From Straminergon stramineum (Eukaryota > Streptophyta > Bryopsida > Hypnales > Calliergonaceae): a stretch of DNA of 64,000 nt. Shown here piece by piece: positions 60,706 through 64,000 of this stretch (position 1 is its first letter; each line of letters opens with the position of its first letter). Location of the stretch: positions 21,948,001 to 22,012,000 of the forward strand of contig OY987267.1 of assembly GCA_963920665.1 (NCBI GenBank), in the 5' to 3' direction. The translations under genes were made by a program, and so were the position numbers. The notes beneath the pieces are model-generated. The model was not told where the DNA came from. It saw nothing but the letters and a program-made list of their open reading frames with translations, and ran no database searches.

Positions 60706-61038
60706 AACAAAACATGGTAAGAAAAAATAACACTCAAATTTGAGTGCAGTTCTTTTGACCACATTTTTGTAAAGGCCCACTATGCTCATAGTGGACTATT
60801 AACTTCTTTTGCAATTTTTGACCGCAATTTTTAGAATTTGGAGGCATGTAATATACCATTGGAAAGGCCTTTTCACTACCTTCCCAATAATATATTACGC
60901 GTCGAAAATTTCTAAAAATTGCAATCAAAAATTGCAAAAGAAGATGACTACATGCATAGTAGGCCTACACAAAAATGTGGTAAAAAAAACCGCACTCTAT
61001 TTTGAGTGCATTTTTTTAACTACATTTTGTTATTTTGC
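60706..61038. mobile_element. Foldback repeat with ~140-bp inverted arms
   Basis: The left arm holds AACACTCAAATTTGAGTGC, CCACATTTTTGT and CTTCTTTTGCAATTTTTGA. The right arm holds their inverses (CAAAAATTGCAAAAGAAG, ACAAAAATGTGG and GAGTGCATTTTTTTAAC). The two arms give near-identical peptides on opposite strands, which is an artefact of the palindrome. A CACTA-like start lies at 60700, but the right end does not match it, so the superfamily is open. Confidence 0.75.
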
Positions 61039-61945
61039 ATCTTCAACGTAGTGCACTCCCACCATATTCATCAAGCTCTCACCTACTTGAAATTGTAATC
61101 AAGAAGCCCCATGAAACTCAACACCATTGGTCATGATTACTGCCAATATTACTCAAAGAAAAAATCATGCACTAGGTGTCTAAGCAACCACAAAAGAAGA
61201 TTCAATATGTAGTACAATTCTACTTAGAACACACATCAAAAGTGGTCACTATTGTATACTACAAGAGAAAGGGGTGTTTTAAGTATAGTCCTAGTAGTAT
61301 AGTCTTTTAAGTAATGACCTATGAGGAGTCTTTTAAGTAAATTTTTACTGAAAATACATGTTACTACAACCCACAAAGATAGTATGCATGTGGTCCTTTG
61401 TTTGAAGGTCAAAGACGTGGAAGAGGGTGTAGGAACAACTAATACAAGCAAGCCATTGTCCACTTCCTCCATCTTTGTCTCCAACTCCCAGTCTATATGC
61501 TCCTTCTTTTTTCCATCTCGAATAGGAATTTTGGTTCATGCTCAGCGATACACTCTTGATTGTAGTATGACATTGCATTCAATTGTTTGTTTGTTTTTAT
61601 TTCCTTCTTCCCGTTCATATGTCCACCTCAACACAATTGCCAAGTACCTATGGAATGCCCAACAAAGTTGTTGATTTGTAATAGCTCCCAAATCCTTAAA
61701 CTCTAAAGTATCCTCAAGAACAAATATCTACAATAGGTAGTCCTACTCAAGCAAACCCAAAAGAATACACAAATCTCAACCGGACCTTCCTCTTTTATTT
61801 CCAACCTCTTGGAATATTTCAATTGCACATACATCTCCAGTAGATATTGCAAAAAGATCTAAACAACTCTTAGTAGTCCACCACCTACTTTCATTTCTAG
61901 CAGCCATAATTGTGCTTCTACAAACATGTTTGCCATGTTCACTAT
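61039..61945. other. Intergenic stretch with no supported gene
   Basis: Overlapping frames on both strands at about 61236-61674 (up to 117 codons) have no motif I recognise. Confidence 0.5.
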
Positions 61946-61948
61946 GAT

Positions 61949-63055
61949 CACTAGAAGAAAAATGTGTCCACCACAATTGACTGAAATGCAATTACGGTTC
62001 TATGCAACTGCCCTACAACTACAATCCTTTGTATTTGCACCAACTTTAACAGAGTTACATTGTAGTTGCAAAATAGTTGCAAAGTAGTCGCAAAATGTAG
62101 TTATGGTCACAAGAATGTAACACAAGAGTTGATGGAGGTATTTTACATCCAATATTCATCAAAATTGTCGATGTGGACAATTTTACATTTTGTACAGTCC
62201 AATTTGTCTATCCACAATTGCATATAATCTAAATTTGATAGCAATTCAATTAGAAAGCAGCTCTACTGCAATTAGACTCCAACTAAAAAGCAACTAGATT
62301 ATAATTAGACTACAACTACAATACAACTAGACTGCAACTACAATTTGACTAGAGTTTAACTAAAAAATGACTAGACTTTAACTAGAATACAACTAGCATG
62401 CAACTAGGAAACAACTAAAATTCAACTACGATTAAATCTTTTATTAATTGTTGTATATCAATTGTCAAGAATACCATTAGGTTAGAATTATAAGAATTGT
62501 AAGTTATAGCATTCTTGTGTAATGAATTTTGATAATGAAACTCTAATATTTCTACATTTCGTAGATTTTACAACTTATACATTTCTATAATTTGTAGATT
62601 TCTATAATCTACAATAATCTATAAATTTTAAGAATTTTTTTAATTTGACAATTTAAAAAAACAGATACATCTGAAATTTTGAATCTACAAATCTTAGAGA
62701 TTAAAATTTCAAAATCTATGAATCATAAGCAAGTTGTAAATAAGTCGCAAATTAATTGCACATCAGTCGGAAATCAATTGCACACCAATCACAAACCAAA
62801 TGTATGTTAGTTGCAAACTAGTCACACACAAATAACTTCCACATAAACAACCACGTCAAAAGAATTCATCAACAAACTTTCAAGTAGGTTGTTGGATGAG
62901 AATCAACCTTGAAATTTTTTGCCACTGCTTCACAACTAATGTGACTTGTTCACTACAACTGCGGGCTCTAAATAGTCACCTAGTTGCAAATGTCTTGTGC
63001 AACTACAAAAACAATTGCAAATAGTAGTCGCAAAAACCCTTGTTTTCTTCTAGTG
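61949..63055. mobile_element. CACTA (EnSpm-type) non-autonomous element, 1107 bp
   Basis: Begins CACTAGAAGAAAA and ends TTTTCTTCTAGTG, a perfect 13-bp inverted terminus with the CACTA start. The 3-mer GAT flanks both sides (61946-61948 and 63056-63058). Both ends contain clustered subterminal motifs of the type TAGTTGCAAA/AGTCGCAAA (62055-62100, 62730-62830 and 62970-63035), as expected for CACTA transposase binding sites. A run of CAACTAGA-like units fills 62270-62440. No transposase frame. Confidence 0.88.
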
Positions 63056-63058
63056 GAT

Positions 63059-64000
63059 GCATCCCAACCCTACGCAATGATTGGTCTTTCCACTACTAAG
63101 CTTGCCATGAATCCTCCACTCACTCTCTCCTACTACTAGTGTTAATGAATATTGCAACAAAATCCTATCTTCTACACATTGCAATGATCCTCCAACTCCA
63201 CTCTTTGCTATATATATATATACATACACATACATCTAAGACAATCAAGTAGTCCTTCGTAACCACAAAATAAAATTTTTTTCCCACCAACAAGGAGCAA
63301 GACACAACCTCCACATACTCCAAGCCCTCGGCCCCCCTTCCTTGCCATTGAAGCAGACTTGACCACCTACATAGACAACAATGTGCCTTAGATATATGTC
63401 CAGTCCCTCAATAATAGAGTGTGATCATATTGCGGTTGGACCATGTCTATCCTAGCAACAGACCTAAAAAGCTTTCCCAACTAACGATCGTTATAGAACA
63501 CCATGGCACGTTCCTCGTACCCACTTGACCCAATTGGTACATGCATACTATCTCAACCCTTTGTATTTTAGGACGTCTTTTGCTCAAAACATGTATTTCT
63601 CTCTATTCCCTCCATTTGAAGAGTCAATCCTAATTTGTTTGAACAAGCACAATTGGAACATTATTGCACACCTTTATATAAAATTTGGTCCAACTAGGGT
63701 GTATGAAGATACTCTAAGTCGTTATTCCTTGTGTTTCTATAAATGAGATGTTCTTTGTGTAGGAACAAGTAAAAAATTCAAAAATCAACCATAAATAGGT
63801 TGACCAAGCACTAAAAGATTAATGATCAATTCTAAAGAACTTTCATTTGAATTTTTGGAATTGAATGTTTTCTCGGAAATTTGACCACCAGATAAAATTT
63901 AACATGTGCCCCCTTGTAGCTATAGGTGATGTAATGAGCACATGAGTAACTATGTGACTAAGGTAGGACCCCCCTAGTGTGGACCTATTGGTTGTTGCCT
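63059..64000. other. Intergenic stretch with no supported gene
   Basis: Right edge of the window. A 73-codon frame at 63525-63746 has no family resemblance. Confidence 0.5.
63209..63236. repeat. (TA)n(CA)n microsatellite
   Basis: TATATATATATATACATACA run between two AT-rich non-coding stretches. Confidence 0.75.

Noticed and set aside
60734..61051. Two similar peptides on opposite strands.
   Set aside because: Produced by the palindrome, not by two genes.
1..64000. CRISPR arrays, rRNA genes, bacterial operons, organelle-derived blocks.
   Set aside because: No regularly spaced short identical repeats with unique spacers, no rRNA or recognised organelle gene. The spliced gene and plant-type transposons show a nuclear eukaryotic locus.

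Overview
This window is AT-rich, repeat-dense nuclear DNA that almost certainly comes from a land plant. It holds one convincing host gene in 64 kb. That gene, on the minus strand at about 30.6-35.8 kb, is a nine-coding-exon FAM91 homolog. Its predicted protein matches the plant form of the family closely in its start, internal blocks and C-terminus, as I remember that family. All eight introns have usable GT-AG boundaries and the phases sum to an exact 2751-nt reading frame. The piggyBac and Tc1-type elements around it are, to my knowledge, unusual in flowering plants. I therefore lean towards a seed-free lineage (bryophyte, lycophyte or fern) or a conifer, but the sequence cannot settle this.

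Everything else is transposon-derived or unannotatable intergenic DNA. From left to right: 0-3.7 kb holds short TTAA-flanked MITEs and a palindromic element. At 3.65-4.26 kb is a GC-richer island of unknown origin. At 7.6-8.5 kb is a larger TTAA-type element. At 8.84-10.16 kb is a solo LTR with an exact 5-bp duplication, inserted in a degenerate tandem array. At 14.5-15.0 kb is a 69-bp minisatellite. At 17.35-18.09 kb is a long-inverted-repeat element. From 18.8 to 25.0 kb runs a decayed Helitron (HUH Rep plus PIF1-type helicase), split by a 2.3-kb non-homologous block. At 26.1-29.0 kb lie a TTAA element, a PIF/Harbinger-like element and a Tc1 transposase fragment. The FAM91 gene follows.

Past the gene there is quiet AT-rich DNA, then a decayed piggyBac transposase on the minus strand at about 40.5-42.4 kb that still shows its three catalytic aspartates and a cysteine-rich tail. 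A second solo LTR of the same family lies at 45.5-46.7 kb. A complete, recently degenerated Tc1 (DD34E) element with very long iterated inverted arms lies at 48.4-51.7 kb. At 54.6-59.6 kb is a chain of TTAA-delimited elements, some abutting on a shared TTAA. At 60.7-61.0 kb is a palindromic repeat, and at 61.95-63.06 kb a CACTA-type non-autonomous element with a 3-bp duplication.

The theme is cut-and-paste DNA transposons of several superfamilies sharing one low-gene-density locus. The most distinctive signals are: the co-occurrence of a piggyBac transposase relic with many TTAA/CCC-ended MITEs, including one insertion with a within-window empty site; the Tc1 element whose inverted arms are arrays of ~175-190-bp units; and a Helitron Rep in which the tyrosine motif has been triplicated in tandem. 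I found no CRISPR array, rRNA, convincing tRNA, or bacterial-style operon.
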